Below are positions 24,910 to 37,324 of a stretch of 64,000 bases of DNA, one piece after another. Source of the DNA: Malachius bipustulatus (lineage: Eukaryota; Arthropoda; Insecta; Coleoptera; Melyridae); NCBI GenBank assembly GCA_910589415.1, contig OU342630.1:68258186-68322185 (forward strand), read 5' to 3'. Position 1 is the first letter of the stretch. Each line of letters begins with the position of its first letter. The notes below the pieces were generated by a model that searched no databases, had not been told where the DNA came from, and worked only from the letters and a program-made list of their open reading frames with translations. The position numbers and the translations under genes are program-made.

Positions 24910-26612
24910 TGTAACTCTTCCTTCGCTCGATCACAAAAAATTTTAATTGACCAGGCCAAAAAGAAAACTAAAAAAAAATGAGCGAAAGGAAGTTGCGTTG
25001 CCCTCTGATCCCGTTTGGGTACCTTCAAATTTGTTTGTACCCAAAGCAGGACAGAGGGTGTAAAAATTAAAAAGAAAAAAAAATGATGATGACTACAAAT
25101 TTGTTGACATGATCGTCTAAATAAATAAAAAATTATAAGATTCAAAATTTACATAACTGACCTGCCCTACGTTGTGTCTTTTTATTATTCAGGCCACACA
25201 GATACTAAAAATAAAACTCACATAAAAAATTTAACAATTTATTGGACTTCTCCAATTAAAAACATAAAACTTCCCAGCTAACGGTATATTGTATTGTGAG
25301 ACAAAAGAAAATTTATCTTGGATTTCTCCCTTATCATCTACATACTAGCAACATTTCTTAAAAATAGAACAATAGTAAACTAAAAAAATTTTGATCTCGT
25401 TGATCAACAAATTACCTTCATTAGGTACTTGACAAAAAAATTCACATTCTTAACACTAACTAAATTTGGCCAATTAATTCTCCCTGATAATTAATTTAGA
25501 TTAAGATTAAATACTAAATTGAACATTTCTACTCACTAGCTAAAACTAACAACATTGGGGAAGTATTTCCCAATTATTAAAATAATAAAAATTCCCATCT
25601 TGATAAAATCAATAACGCAATCTGATGAAGTTACTTCCTCTCTTTTTAGAGAGAAAATTCAATGTAAAATAAATGAAACAAAAAAATTTACAAAGTACCT
25701 TGAAGTTCCAATCATTTCTTGATGAAACGTGACTGCAACAGAAAGATCCAAAAGAAATGAGATAGACTGTGATGCCTGCTCCCTCTCCAGTTGGCTAGGT
25801 CCGGCTTTGTCTGTAGAACGCCATTACTTCCAAAAAGAATTATGCTCTTCTACCCAGTGCTTGAAAATGGGATATTTCTCAACGGAGACCACCACCAGCA
25901 CATTTTGGAAATAAAATAAACGACTAAACGATAGATCTTATTATAGATCCACCCCGAAGGAGGGATCCGAAAGATCGAATTCTAGAAATAAAACTAGAAC
26001 TCGAAACGCAGAAACATGGAACTAGAAGTAGAGACTAAAAAGAAAACAGAAAAAGGAAAAAAGAAAAGCCCTGAAATAAAATAATTATAATTACTAATCT
26101 GAATCAACAAACCGCTAATTTATTATTACCGAGATGGACGCTATTATGTCGGTTCCAGTCGAGCTTTCTTACTCCCATCCATGCATGATTGACAGGCTTT
26201 CTTTCCTGTTTAGAAAATGACATGGAAATTAGCTTTGCTAAATAGGACTAACACCACAACTTCATACCTGTGTTATTTTAACCACACTACACGAGATAAC
26301 AAACGAAATAACACCATCTCACTGAAACACCATCACTCAATGATATTCCAACCAACAAGAAACAACTAAGTCGTTCAGTTCTCCTTCACCAAATAAAATC
26401 GATATCGTCCTCGTCCACCTTGCTCCACTGCGCTGACGTTCAGTTCTTCTGACTGGCAGTTGACGGCTCTGACTGACAGACTCATAACTCGATCCTGTTA
26501 CTATACCTCAAACTATAGAACTTGCGGAGGGTACCAAACCAAAGAAACGCCATCTTGGAAGTCCTTCATTCGTAAATTCATTCGGGATAACTACGGAAAA
26601 GCGCACGCTACA
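24910..26612 (-). repeat. 5' LTR of the gypsy element
   Basis: 1,703 bp, minus-strand TGTAGCGTGC to GAGTTACA. It should carry the element's promoter. It matches the copy at 16716-18418 in length and in all blocks compared. Confidence 0.93.
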
Positions 26613-29225
26613 TCCTGAAAAATAATATGTTCACGCAAAAATATGGTGACGTTTTTCAGAGGCTCGCAAAGGTGAGCCAAGAGTTCGTAAGCCATATAGA
26701 CAAAAATCTGGGACATACTTTGGACAATAAATGCATGGGCTTGAAAATGTGGACATGGAACTCATGGAAGGCTAAAATACTAAAAGGATATGCTTTAATT
26801 TGTTTATTTCTGAGCTTTAAATAGGTACATTATAATACTCGTACTATAATGATCATAATATTTATCCTCTTTCAATATTTAAACATTTTTGAAATATCGG
26901 TAGGTTCACATTCTTCTCAGATAGTTAAACTCTATTTCGTTTCCGGAAAATGGCTAATAGACTCTTCGATATAGCAGTCTCGGCCTCCAGGTGACGTTTA
27001 GGGAACCACAGAAAAAGTGACAAAGTCACTTTAAAATACTCCGATAAAAATAAACCTCTCATTTATTTAGTTTACACTTAAATACAGAATTTTAATTTTG
27101 CAAACAAATGAAGGGTTAAACTGAACTGAACTTAACACTCGGCTATTCAAACAACTAAATAAATAATCGCCGACTGATTATATGTTTTGAAAAACCTATA
27201 CTTTATTTTTTATTTAGATGGATTCCACCAAGTCAAAATTCTAGGGGAAAGATTGGCAACAAGACTGATTAGGTTGGTTATGGTGATAGTTGTTACTAGA
27301 ATAATCACTAGAATAAATACTAAATTAACTTAGGCTATGTCGATTAGTTGAAATGTCATTTTATTTCAAAATTTAAAATCCGAGAAACTATAAAAGCAAT
27401 TTTTAGAGGTAAATTGGAAAATTTTAGAGACTTGTAAGTGTAAGTACCTATAGCTATATTTACTCTTATAAATCTTACGTATGTAGGATTAGACCGATTC
27501 CTTCATAGTTTTATGTAAAAATGTTGAAAATAGAAGATCTATTGACAAATAGAGGTACTTACATTATGCAATCATTTTTTAAGAATTTCTCAAGGAATAT
27601 TTCAAGGGATTTGATTAAACTATATTTATGCTTAATCTGAAGAAACATCTTTCAATCGCTATATTATAGCATTTGATGATTCATTGTTTTCTTTATTTTG
27701 AAATAAATTTACCTGCCTGAGCATTTTAATAATTTTGATTTGATAATTTGGTTTGTCAATTTGACAACTTCAACTTTTCAAGTTTCTGGCGTTTTGCTGT
27801 GACTAGATTACCGAATGAGGACCCGGACCTAGTTTTCGCAATACGTCATTGGATATAGTCAATCCAAGCAACAAAAAACGAATAACTACTAAAAAAGGAC
27901 TATTTTCGAAGAAAATAAAGTCATTTGAATTTTTTAATTTGCGTTTTATAACAGTGCAGCTTACAACAAGGAAACATGTTTTGCAGGTGACGTCATAGCC
28001 TATACCCGAATCGGGGAATGTTGCCGTTACTTTAGTCACAAAGGAAATTTTTTGCCAAGGTCAAGAAAACAGGATACCATCCGACAATATGAAAATTACT
28101 GTTTAAAGATTGCACAGGGTACCAACTTGACAGCTGTTTGACAAGTCCATCTAAATAAAAAATAGACTGTAACACCCAAACTCAGCCTTGGTCCCAATAA
28201 GTCAATTCAACCATCAAAATAGTCGAGCCGTTTAGGCGGTATCAATCAGGCTCAAATTACGAGGCACGTCATTTTCATGCAATAAAAATAGTGTTCAAGC
28301 GGTCTGAATCCAACTCCGCTTGTCAATTAAAATACCTATAATTGATCAGTGATTTTGAAACAAATTTGGTGTTGATGATTTATTCACAAAATTTGTGAAA
28401 CATAACGTAACAATAATTTTCTTTTTATTCTCGTAATCAGCTCTATAGTACAAGTTATTCTACTGAACGCAGTTGTATGCAATGTAGCAATATAACACAA
28501 CAGCATCTCCGAAACGTCAAAAGTCTTTATTAGATTTGTCATTGGTCAACGGTCAACGCGTGGACAACTGACTATAATCGACTGCTTCTATATAATATCT
28601 AGAAAGCAGCGCTGTCAGCTCATTCTTTTTACACATATCTGTCTGAATATGGAACTTTCTATACCTTACCTAATGCAAATACGCTAAAATATCAATTACC
28701 GGACAAACTTGACCTTAAAACGAGCGACAATTTTTACAGCGCCATCATGCAGGACTTGGTGTCACTAAGCTGTTGTAACTAACAAATTCAAACTTAGGCA
28801 ACTTTTCACGGTTTTTGACAACTTAAGTCAATCATAATTATTATCAATTTGTCATTAGTAATTGAACGGTTTTAGTTTTACCAAATACTCTTAATAATAC
28901 GTACCTCTACAGCTTCCACTGAAAATTGGTGACGGAAGTTACTAATTACTATTGCCCAAGCAGCTATTAGTGCTGTAAATTAGCATCGATTTGAAAATTT
29001 AAAATATCAATTTAATTAATTATAATCAATTTATAATTATTAATTACCTGGTACCAAGAACTCTAGATAATATTATTATGTCTTATTTCTGTTACATTTG
29101 CATTATAATGTATATCCCGTGGTTTTTTTAATTCATATCCGGTTTTGTGTAGTTTACAGTACAGGACAACAGATGGCGCTACTTTTTTACCCTCCTTTTT
29201 TTGTATAGGTAAATAGCGGAGAGCA
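26613..29225. other. Intergenic, nothing recognised
   Basis: It starts with the second TCCT copy. The rest is AT-rich with short frames and no repeat pair found by eye. Confidence 0.45.
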
Positions 29226-30060
29226 GACATACTCTCTGTACACTGAGAGTTGTCCGTTGTCATGCCATACTGATTCTGACTAAACAATTTCATTTAATTC
29301 GATTTGAATCGTACACTTATTTCTAAGTCGAACCAGATGTGGTATCGCAGTTCGTGTCAGTGGCGTGTGTTGAGGAATAATGAATATCCTATAAATATAT
29401 TATTTCGACAAGTTATTGACGAAGTAGAGCCTTGCAACTTTTTGATAACAAATATATATAATGCAAGTAAATAAGAATCATAATAATTATTGTTATCATC
29501 ATGATAGAAATATCATGTCACCTACCTGACTGGTTGCCGTTTAAAAGAAAGAATAGCACCTCCGTTTTCTTATTATGCAAGTAAAATATTCCAGCAATTT
29601 AATCACAAGACCACGTACTAGGGAGTTCAATCGTTTCCCAGGCAAAACAAGGAAATAGATTTTTAGGCATTCGCGCAATTATAATAAGTTACTCATAGTT
29701 TATCACATCGTACAATAACACAGGACACAGGTAATTCTGCTAATTTCGTATTAAAAACGTTTCAAATCACAACACAAACCTTATTAGTATATTTACCGCT
29801 GACACTGACACTACTGATAGTAGCGACGACAATCTTATCGTAATATCGTATCAATCTAAGCGTATCAAGACGCGAGTCGATACTTCCGTCTCACTCTCGC
29901 TCATCTTTTTAGAATTGCAGACGATTCAAACGTATTTCTGACAATACGTCCCATTTTAACTCGATTGACTATGCAATGCATTAGAAGGAGTAAGAAACAT
30001 AACGAGATGATGTATCCTTAGTTATCACAACAGACAACTCTCAGTGTACAGAGTATAGGT
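29226..30060. mobile_element. Element bounded by about 35-bp inverted ends
   Basis: CTCTGTACACTGAGAGTTGT at 29235 is mirrored by its complement near 30031-30051. The interior of about 780 bp has no recognisable frame. Confidence 0.5.
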
Positions 30061-30087
30061 ATTATTATTGTCAAAAGTATTTGATTT

Positions 30088-30573
30088 AAAGGCCCCTTCA
30101 CATTCGACGTAAATGTAAACGCAAGCGCAACGAAAGTCGTAATGTTATTCTCCCTATCCACATTGAACATAAATGTTAATTTGACATTACCAAGCAGGCC
30201 ATATTTTTGAAAAAAAAGAAACAAATAGAAAACAACAAAACATAAATAATTGTAATAATTAACATATTAACGAATAACGATGTTAGACGATTACTTATTT
30301 ATTGTCAACCTACATTTTTCCCAAAAACTTCTACCAACGCAAATAAGAATTTAGGTTAGAGAATCGAAAGAGCATGCGCAGTTGGGAGATATCAATTTAT
30401 TTTCCGTAAACGTAACTATAATATTGAAATATTTCAACTTTACGTAAAAGGATTGCGTCGGCCCCAGTACGTGACGTAACCGTAAACATAAGTTTTTTCT
30501 TATGTAGCACCAGTCATAAGGTAACATTATAGCACTGAATCTTGTGGTTACGTTATCGCTTAGGGGCCTTAAG
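30088..30573. mobile_element. Possible TTAA-type element with short GGCCCCT ends
   Basis: The left end is TTTAAAGGCCCCT and the right end AGGGGCCTTAA. The inverted ends are short (about 10 bp), and the interior has several ACGTAA(A/C) motifs on both strands. Confidence 0.4.
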
Positions 30574-30591
30574 TAGGAAATCATAACTAAG

Positions 30592-30847
30592 GAACCTGCA
30601 TTACCGACACTGACGTTTACTAGGGTAGCGCATTCTCATTCTCACAAAAAGTTGGGAATTTCAAAAACGTCACATTTTCCATGAACGTACAATAACTGTC
30701 TAAAAATTCACATAATTTGTTATCAAGTCCGCGTATTTTATAAAATAAATAAACTTTCAATGCGTTAGAGGATGTTTGACCGTGTTTAGAAACGTCAACG
30801 AGTAAATGGGCTACCCTAGTCAGCGTTATGTCGGCAATACAGGTACC
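30592..30847. mobile_element. Short palindromic MITE, about 255 bp
   Basis: The ends share ACCTG(C/T)ATT(A/G)CCGACA and CTAGGGTAGC on opposite strands, around a centre that holds no frame. Confidence 0.7.
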
Positions 30848-31121
30848 GTAATCACAACTACTATTATCACTCTTTAGAATATCTCAACTAAAAATTATTA
30901 TTAAACTACTACAAAAATGCTCCAATAATTTTATTCCTCTTAATATTTTTATAGGTAACCATCTACCTACCTTTTTAACTACTTAACATTGTTTCTTGAA
31001 TTTTTGGCTTTTTAATAAGGAGTCTTCTGAGCAATTTTGAAAAAATCCACCCGTGGTGCGCTGCTGTTGGTGGAGATCAGCATATTATTATGGTTCATTT
31101 ATGTAGGTTTATAATAATAAT

Positions 31122-32770
31122 TTGAAGGTCAGTTTGTTAAATCATTTTCATTTTAAAATGATGTCTTCCTGTGTTTTGCCCCTTTCTCCACGTGGTATGA
31201 GGCATCAATTTTCCAAAAATCCAGAAGTGTTAAAAAAAGAAAAAAGTGTTAAAAAGTACTTACTTAATTCATCAAAAATGTATACAGCTGATGAAAAAAT
31301 TAAAATGTACACATGGTACACCATGCAGGAGGTCTTCTTTATGTGAAGTTGAAAATTTGCGCTGGTACCATGCATTTATGTCACTATTATAGGATACAGT
31401 GTCCACAGAAAGTGAATATGTGGGCTGGAATGGTCAACACTCACGTTTTAGGACCTTTTTTCATTGAAGATACCTTAATATTTCAATGGTATACAGGGTG
31501 CACCATGTATCCTTGTATGTCTCGATTCCGTCGAGACATACAAGATATCTGTGACCGTTCCTGAAATATCCTGAAAAAACTGAAAAATCGAGATTTCTTA
31601 TTTTTGCCATATCTTTTTTATTATTGGAGATTAATGAATAATTTTTTGTGGGCTTACATAAGTCGGCAAGAGCTACCCATCTGACATTTCAAAAATTTTC
31701 AAAGCCAACTAGATCCCAGAATTTTCATAGTCAACTTTCGTTTTTCTTATGGCCACCATAGTGTTTTTTATGTTGTTCGGTATAAAAAAATCATAAAAAC
31801 GAAAAATTGTTAAACTTCAAAAAATAAATAGAAAAAAAAATTCTTCTTCTTTTTTCTTTACAAAAAAGACACATTTTTAGACCGAATTTCATATATAAAT
31901 TAAAAAACCATAAGGCAAGCACTATTTCGGCGTATTTTACAAATGTTGACGTTTTTCGACGATTTTTTATTAGGTTTTTCTTTGAAATATTAAGAATAAA
32001 AATTTTAAATTTTTTTTTTTTGAAGTTTATTTTTTTTTGTTTCCATTATTTTTTTCATATTGAACGACATAAAAAAATAATATGGCGGCTATAAGAAAAA
32101 CGAAAGTTGACTGTGAAAACTCTTGGATCTAGTAGGCCTTGAAAATTTTTGAAATGTCAGATGAATAGCTCTTAACGGCTTATGTAAGCCTACAAAAAAT
32201 TATTTATTAATTTCCAATAATAAAAAAGATATGAGGAAAATAAGAAATCTCGATTTTTCAGTTTTTTCAGGAACCGTCACAGATATCTTGCATGTTTTGA
32301 CGAATTCGAGATGGCCACAAAACTGCGCATCTTTTCTCTAATTTAACCGACCCTGTATCTCTTAGCGTTCAGGAGATAGCAATATAGAGAAGGATACATG
32401 GCGCACCCTGTATATGCAGGCTACTGTAAGAAAGAATCATTCCGGCCATAAATAATCTACAAGTAGAAAGGCCCTTTGTAGTACCAACAAAATATTATAG
32501 CTGCCCATTTTTCCCCACAAGTTCGACAATTGCTTAAAATGCTCAGTTTCCTGGTAAATAGATAGGAAAAGATGGAGTAATTGAGTGACCGCCCAGGTCA
32601 CCAGACTTAACACACTTGGATGTTTTTACTAGGGAAAAGTCAAGTAATCAGTTTATAACGCTGTTCCTATCTACCACATTGAAAAGCTCAAAGGATAAGA
32701 AGAGCTGCAGAAGAAATATCTCCTGAATAGTGAGAAATACGATAAATGCATGGATTCTACAATAATTTTT
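31122..32770 (+). pseudogene. Tc1/mariner-type transposase relic, split by a palindrome
   Basis: The left part (31240-31490) reads MYTADEKIKMYTW and later VNMWAGMVNTHVLGPFFIED, the WAG-type block around a catalytic Asp region of insect DDE transposases. After the insertion at 31494-32410 the right part reads HFSPQVRQLL and, in another frame, PPRSPDLTHLDVF, the region around the last catalytic Asp. Several frameshifts and stops make it inactive. The N-terminal DNA-binding part is not clear. Confidence 0.75.
31494..32410. mobile_element. TA-flanked palindromic element inside the transposase relic
   Basis: The ends are CAGGGTGCACCATGTATCC and its near complement, with TA on both sides. The arms of about 400 bp share CATAAGTCGGCAAGAGCTA-like and AGCCAACTAGATCC-like blocks with the elements at 11131 and 39267. 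Confidence 0.88.
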
Positions 32771-33113
32771 TAGGACACTACCTAGTCAACGGATGTTTGA
32801 TACTATTTTAGAATAATAATTAACACACTGCAGTAAATTTACAATTATTTTGTTTCTTTATAAAATAATTAATATAGAGTTAAATTTTTGATATTTTGAA
32901 ATAATTTCTATTCGTTTTAATTAAAAAATTATTTATTGTATTGACTTTCAATACACAATCCGTATGTTCTATTTTAAAGCATTTTGAAAGCAGAAAAAGT
33001 GTTGTTGACCTTAAATGTGCCCCTTTTCTTTAATTTTGTGCGCCAAGCAGTCATTTTGATCAAATTAAATTAGGGAAAATGTAATTTATGCATTAACCAT
33101 TCTCATTAAGTTC

Positions 33114-33119
33114 TTTATT
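33114..33119 (-). promoter_or_regulatory. Candidate poly(A) signal of the coiled-coil gene
   Basis: AATAAA on the minus strand about 260 bases past the TGA at 33377. Plausible but not decisive in AT-rich sequence. Confidence 0.3.
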
Positions 33120-33376
33120 AGAGATGCATTTCATGCGATACCCAATTATTATTCCTAAGTAACCGTACTTAGGCAACAATTTATATGCAAAATAGGAATT
33201 CCATTTTGGAGCATTACCGAAACACAAAGGCAGTTCATTAATAGGTACATAAACTAATTCCAAGCCATCCATAAACTCATCATTAAAAGTTACATTATAA
33301 GAACGTATTTTATTACACAGAAAAAATAATTTATACAGCCAAAAACAATTTTCTTCCCAGAAATCCATTTTCAAGA

Positions 33377-36300
33377 TCAGTCACTGAAGATGCTTGTTTT
33401 TTTTATTTCTAATAGCATTCCCCTTACACTGGCAGAGTCAATGTTCTTGAAACCCTGGAAATATTTATTGTATTTGGTCTTTTATTAAACTTCACAGAAA
33501 TATACTTACAGATTTTTTACAACCGAAATCCAACAACTGTTGCATTGAGACACTATCACCTGCTGGCTGAAGTTGTGAAAAACATTCCGGGGGAATTTTC
33601 GAACCATCATATGTACAAACAGGACCGCACTTCTCTTCAGAAGGCTTCGCTAAAAAATCACTGTCGCTTAATAAAGAGGGAGAGACTCCAACAATGAATT
33701 ACCTTCAACACTGTCAACACTGGGTATCCTAGAGTTTGCGTTCGATGTGAGCTCTTTCAGTTGTTCGTTAATCACTTGTTGAAGTTGATCCATGTCCATC
33801 TTTATTTCACTGATCTGTTGATCTCTCATCGCCAAGAGGGCCAGGGACTTTTCCCCTTGCATCTTCGAAATCCTGAGTTCATGTTTCAACTGCGTGCTCT
33901 CTTCGTGCGCTTTCATCAGTTCAACTTTCATGTCTTGCAATTGTCCGCCTATTTCCTTTGAAGTCCTATCGCATTTTTCATTCAGAGTAACAATTTGTTT
34001 TCTCAGAGCCTCGTTCTCTTCTTTGAAAATTTGTAATTTCATATTCGTTTCTTCGTCCTAAAAAAAGACACTTTCAAAAAATGAAAAACTCGGGCAATGT
34101 GAGACGTACGTTTTGTCTTTCTAATGAATCGATTCGTTTTTTGAGGAAGAGCACGTTCTGTTTTTCGTTTTTCAGTTGCAGTTCCAGGTCTGCTTTCTCG
34201 CTTCTCAATCTACCGCATAACAACTCCATCTGGTTTACGCTTTGCTGGAGCCTCGATGTGCTCTCTTCTATCACTTTTTGGAGTACTTCGTTCCGGGGAT
34301 CCACGTCCGTTGTTTGGGAATGCTTTTCAGAAGTGACCGCTTTAAGTATTTTCCAAGCCTAACATGAAAATTGTTAATGGATAATATGTAAGGGCTCTTA
34401 TCTGTATCTTGTATATTGTAATTAAGAATTATTTTATTATTTAACTTTAGGTAACTTGTGTATAATAAACAATAGATGTTTAATTAGTTGTTTAAATGTT
34501 TAAATTCAATTATAATAAGAATTTAGAACAGAGTATAATTCCTGTGGCAAGAGCTGTGGTGTTTTGCCATGGAAGCCACTAATACTCATCAATCACAATA
34601 AAGATTTAGTGTTATTGTTCGACAGTGTTTGAAACCCTTCAACCCTGCAAGTTTTTTATATGACAACTCTGCCAGCTCTCGCAGTTTGCCCCATGGCGAT
34701 CCTGCAATCTTTCCCAGTTTATCACAAACATTTAATTATTAGAAAAGATGTCTAGACTAAAATTGGCAACAAAAGAGTCAACAAATTGTTCCAATTTGGA
34801 GCTAGATCTACTGAAAACTGTGTTTTTGAAAATCTGAGATTGAGTTTTACACAAACTTCATTACATATTAACAATAATTAACCACTTACTTTTTCTTCGC
34901 ACATTTTATTTAGTTCCGATTTCGATAAACAGAATGATGATGCTACATCAGGAGGAACACGCTTCATAGTATACTGTATGTTATTTAGAAGTTGAATAAC
35001 ATTGGAATCATCTGCAAAAGTAATTGTAAATTACCAAAAATTAAGTATTTAGTCAGGCTTTGTAAGAGTTGCAAGCTTTGCAAGTCATCATGTCTGAGAT
35101 GTGTAAAACTGTAAAATGTAAGATTTTTGAAGGTTTACAGTATTATAGATTCACTCTTAGACATGAAACTGCTTGCTCACATTAAATCAAATGCATTTGC
35201 TCACACATAATACAGGGTGATTCATATTAGAGCTACATCATTTGGATCTCGGAATGTGTTTTCAGTTTTTCGATATCTTTTCAACTAAGCCAACTAAATG
35301 AGAAATTAAAATTTAAAAAAATCAGTTTTTTTCACTTTTTTGAAAAACTATTATTGGAGATAACTAATTTTTGGTAAAGGTGCTCTATCGCGACGGTTTT
35401 ACCCCTACGCTGGCTCCCCTCCACTTTCTCTGCTTGCTCCGAGCCGACAGGCTCTCAGCGTTGCCACATGAAATCCGTGTCTCTGTTCTCCTACGGCCTT
35501 AAAGTGTCATTTTTGGTTACAAATAATATTAAAACATTTATTTGCTGCAGTAAGTCAGGTCTTTGGTCAGGGTAGGTTTTTTTTTCCTTCTAAAAACCTA
35601 CCCTAACCAAAGACCTGACGGAACCGGTAGCTACTATGACGGGCTCGTGCGGAAGCGCGCAGGATTGTCTGCAGAACGTAGGAGAAGGGCTTGCATGTGG
35701 CAACGCTGAGAACGTGTCGGAGCGTAGCAAGCAGAGACAGTGGAGGGAGGCCAGCATAGGGGTAAAACCGTTGCGATACAGCACCTTTACCAAATTTTTT
35801 TTCTCAGATTATTATTAAGTTTTAAATTTAGCAGTTTTGGCCCAATTTAACCGAGTCCGTATCTCTTCTAATTTCCGAGATCCTAATGATGTAGCTTGAA
35901 TTTGACTCACCCTGTATAAAGTCGTAGACAATTTTTGGTAAAGGTGCTGTATCGTGACGGTTTTACCCTTACGCTGGCCTCCCTCCACTTTCTCTGCTTG
36001 CTACGCTCCGACATGTGCTCAGTGTTGCCATATGCAAGCCCTTCTCCTACGTTCTGCAGACAATCCTGCGCGCTTCCTGCCCGCTCCCGCACGAGACCGT
36101 AATAGTAACTACCGGTTCCGTCAGGTCTTTGGTCAGGGTAGATTTTTTTTCATTTTACGAACATTTGAAGGACAAAAAACCTACCCTGACTAAAGACCAT
36201 CAGACTTACTGCAGCAAAGAAGTGTTTTAATATTATTTGTAACCAAAAATGACACTTTCAGGCGGTAGGAGAACGGAGACACGGATTTAATGTGGCAACG

Positions 36301-36985
36301 CTGAGAGCCTGTCGGCTCGGAGCAAGCAGAGAAAGAGGAGGGGAGCCAGCGTAAGGGTAAAACGGTCGCGATAGAGCATCTTTACCCAATTTTATAACAA
36401 TTCAATTAAAAAAAAAACAAAAACAAACAATAATTGCATATTACGCAAGCAGGTAACCTTAAAATACTTACTGGGCATCGAACTAGCGAGTTTGCCCTTC
36501 AGTTCGTCTGCTAGAAAGTGCAGAGTTCTCAGAGGGTCACACTCGCTATACACAGAAGAACAATATCCTTCTTTGGTCTTGTTTTTCAGTAAAGTGTCCC
36601 ACGTTGCCCTGGACGGACTAACAACAGGTCTGGTTCTCTTTTTGGGTTTTATGTTCATCACCTCGACGGTGGGATCGTTCTCGCCGTTACTGTTCTTGAA
36701 CGGCGGGGCTGATTTTAAGATCTCGATGTCGTTCTGCTGAACAACGGTCGGTTTAAGTCTGGCCACCTGGTTCGTGGATGGTTTCCTTATGCCCGCAGGA
36801 CTCGCAGGAGACCGGTCTTTCCTTCGCAGAGGGAAGGCGTTCAAGGAGTTTCCCTGCTTGGAGACAGCATTTTTGACCGCTTTGTCGTTCTTTAGAATTT
36901 TGTTCATGAAAGCACTTGTGAAAGCGAGTTCGTTGTGGGTTTTTTCGAAACATGTTGATGCTGGGTTTTTTGTTTTATGCGACAT
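33377..36985 (-). CDS. Uncharacterised coiled-coil protein, six exons
   Basis: Exons read on the minus strand are 36472-36985, 34890-35011, 34110-34358, 33703-34057, 33510-33649 and 33377-33454. Together they give 1,458 bases, or 485 residues plus TGA. Every junction is GT-AG and keeps the frame. The N-terminal third (about 1-170) is basic, Ser/Pro/Asn-rich and probably disordered, and ends in a hydrophobic patch with DPLRTLHFLADELKGKL. Residues about 213-412 are rich in Glu/Lys/Gln/Leu with heptad spacing (for example LCGRLRSEKADLELQLK and EENEALRKQIVTLNEKC), a clear coiled coil. The C-terminus after about 413 carries several Cys and ends SIFSD. There is no signal peptide or membrane segment. 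The shape recalls centrosomal or cytoskeletal coiled-coil proteins, but I do not recognise the family and assign no function. The ATG at 36985 opens the longest frame. Confidence 0.82.
33650..33702 (-). other. 53-bp intron 4 of the coiled-coil gene
   Basis: Minus strand GTAATTC to TTTTTTAG. The nearer AG (before TGATTTT) would run into TAG within three codons. The AG before CGAAGCC keeps the frame open to the end of exon 5. Confidence 0.75.
35211..35916. mobile_element. TA-flanked CAGGGTGATTC element, host of a second foldback
   Basis: Ends at 35213 and 35914 with GAGCTACATCATTTGGATCTC-like arms (ATGATGTAGCT on the right). The TA flank is present on both sides. The inner foldback 35371-35794 sits in its middle. 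Confidence 0.75.
35371..35794. mobile_element. Foldback element, copy 1
   Basis: Ends TTGGTAAAGGTGCT and AGCACCTTTACCAA. The arms contain CGGTTTTACCCCTACGCTGG and TCTCTGCTTGCT on opposite strands. The halves differ in the middle (GTGCGGAAGCGCGC in one only). Confidence 0.88.
35935..36390. mobile_element. Foldback element, copy 2, inverted relative to copy 1
   Basis: Same ends and arms as 35371-35794, but its left half matches the reverse complement of the right half of copy 1, and its right half that of the left. It begins 20 bases after the end of the CAGGGTGATTC element. Confidence 0.87.
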
Positions 36986-37123
36986 GTTTGCGAGTATTAG
37001 TTATTACTAAACAGAGACAGTAACACTTTAATTTTAAAGCCAAACAAAACGGATTTTTGATTTGATTTTCTGATCTGACGGTTGAGGTTATGTTCAATGT
37101 TGTTGTTGTTTGTTGAGTTGGTG

Positions 37124-37170
37124 GTTGTCTCGGTAGCGCAGTGGCTACTGCACCGCCGATAGTCGGTCAT
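37124..37170 (+). repeat. tRNA-like SINE head fragment
   Basis: TAGCGCAGTGGCTACTGCAC resembles a tRNA D-arm with an A box, as in tRNA-derived SINEs. No matching B box follows. It lies about 140 bp upstream of the coiled-coil gene start. Confidence 0.3.
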
Positions 37171-37324
37171 TATGTCAACCGCTAAATTACTTGTATTTGT
37201 ATTATTATAAATAAATAATGTAAAATGATGAGTAGGTATTTTATTGTTTCCTTTCATTTAGCATCTGAAGTTATACAAGCAAAATGCTTCACAGTTTCTA
37301 TAATTTTTAAACTCCATTATTATA

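Larger units (their letters stand above)
16716..26612 (-). mobile_element. Complete Ty3/gypsy LTR retrotransposon, 9,897 bp
   Basis: The element runs on the minus strand: 5' LTR 24910-26612, gag, pol, 3' LTR 16716-18418. Both LTRs are 1,703 bp, open with TG and close with CA, and every stretch I compared by eye is the same. The target duplication is TCCT (16712-16715 and 26613-26616). The domain order protease, reverse transcriptase, RNase H, integrase is that of Ty3/gypsy. There is no env-like frame and no chromodomain motif. Long LTRs are reminiscent of the Osvaldo/Ulysses group, but that lineage call is only a guess. Equal LTRs and open frames imply a recent insertion. Confidence 0.95.
35012..36471 (-). 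other. Intron 1 of the coiled-coil gene, loaded with foldback elements
   Basis: The donor GTAAGTATT follows a phase-1 exon end and the acceptor is TTTTGCAG. About 1.15 kb of this 1.46-kb intron is inverted-repeat element sequence (35211-35916 and 35935-36390). Confidence 0.75.

Noticed and set aside
33093..33374. 93-codon minus-strand frame
   Set aside because: It follows the stop of the coiled-coil gene and has no family motif; it is more likely 3' untranslated sequence.
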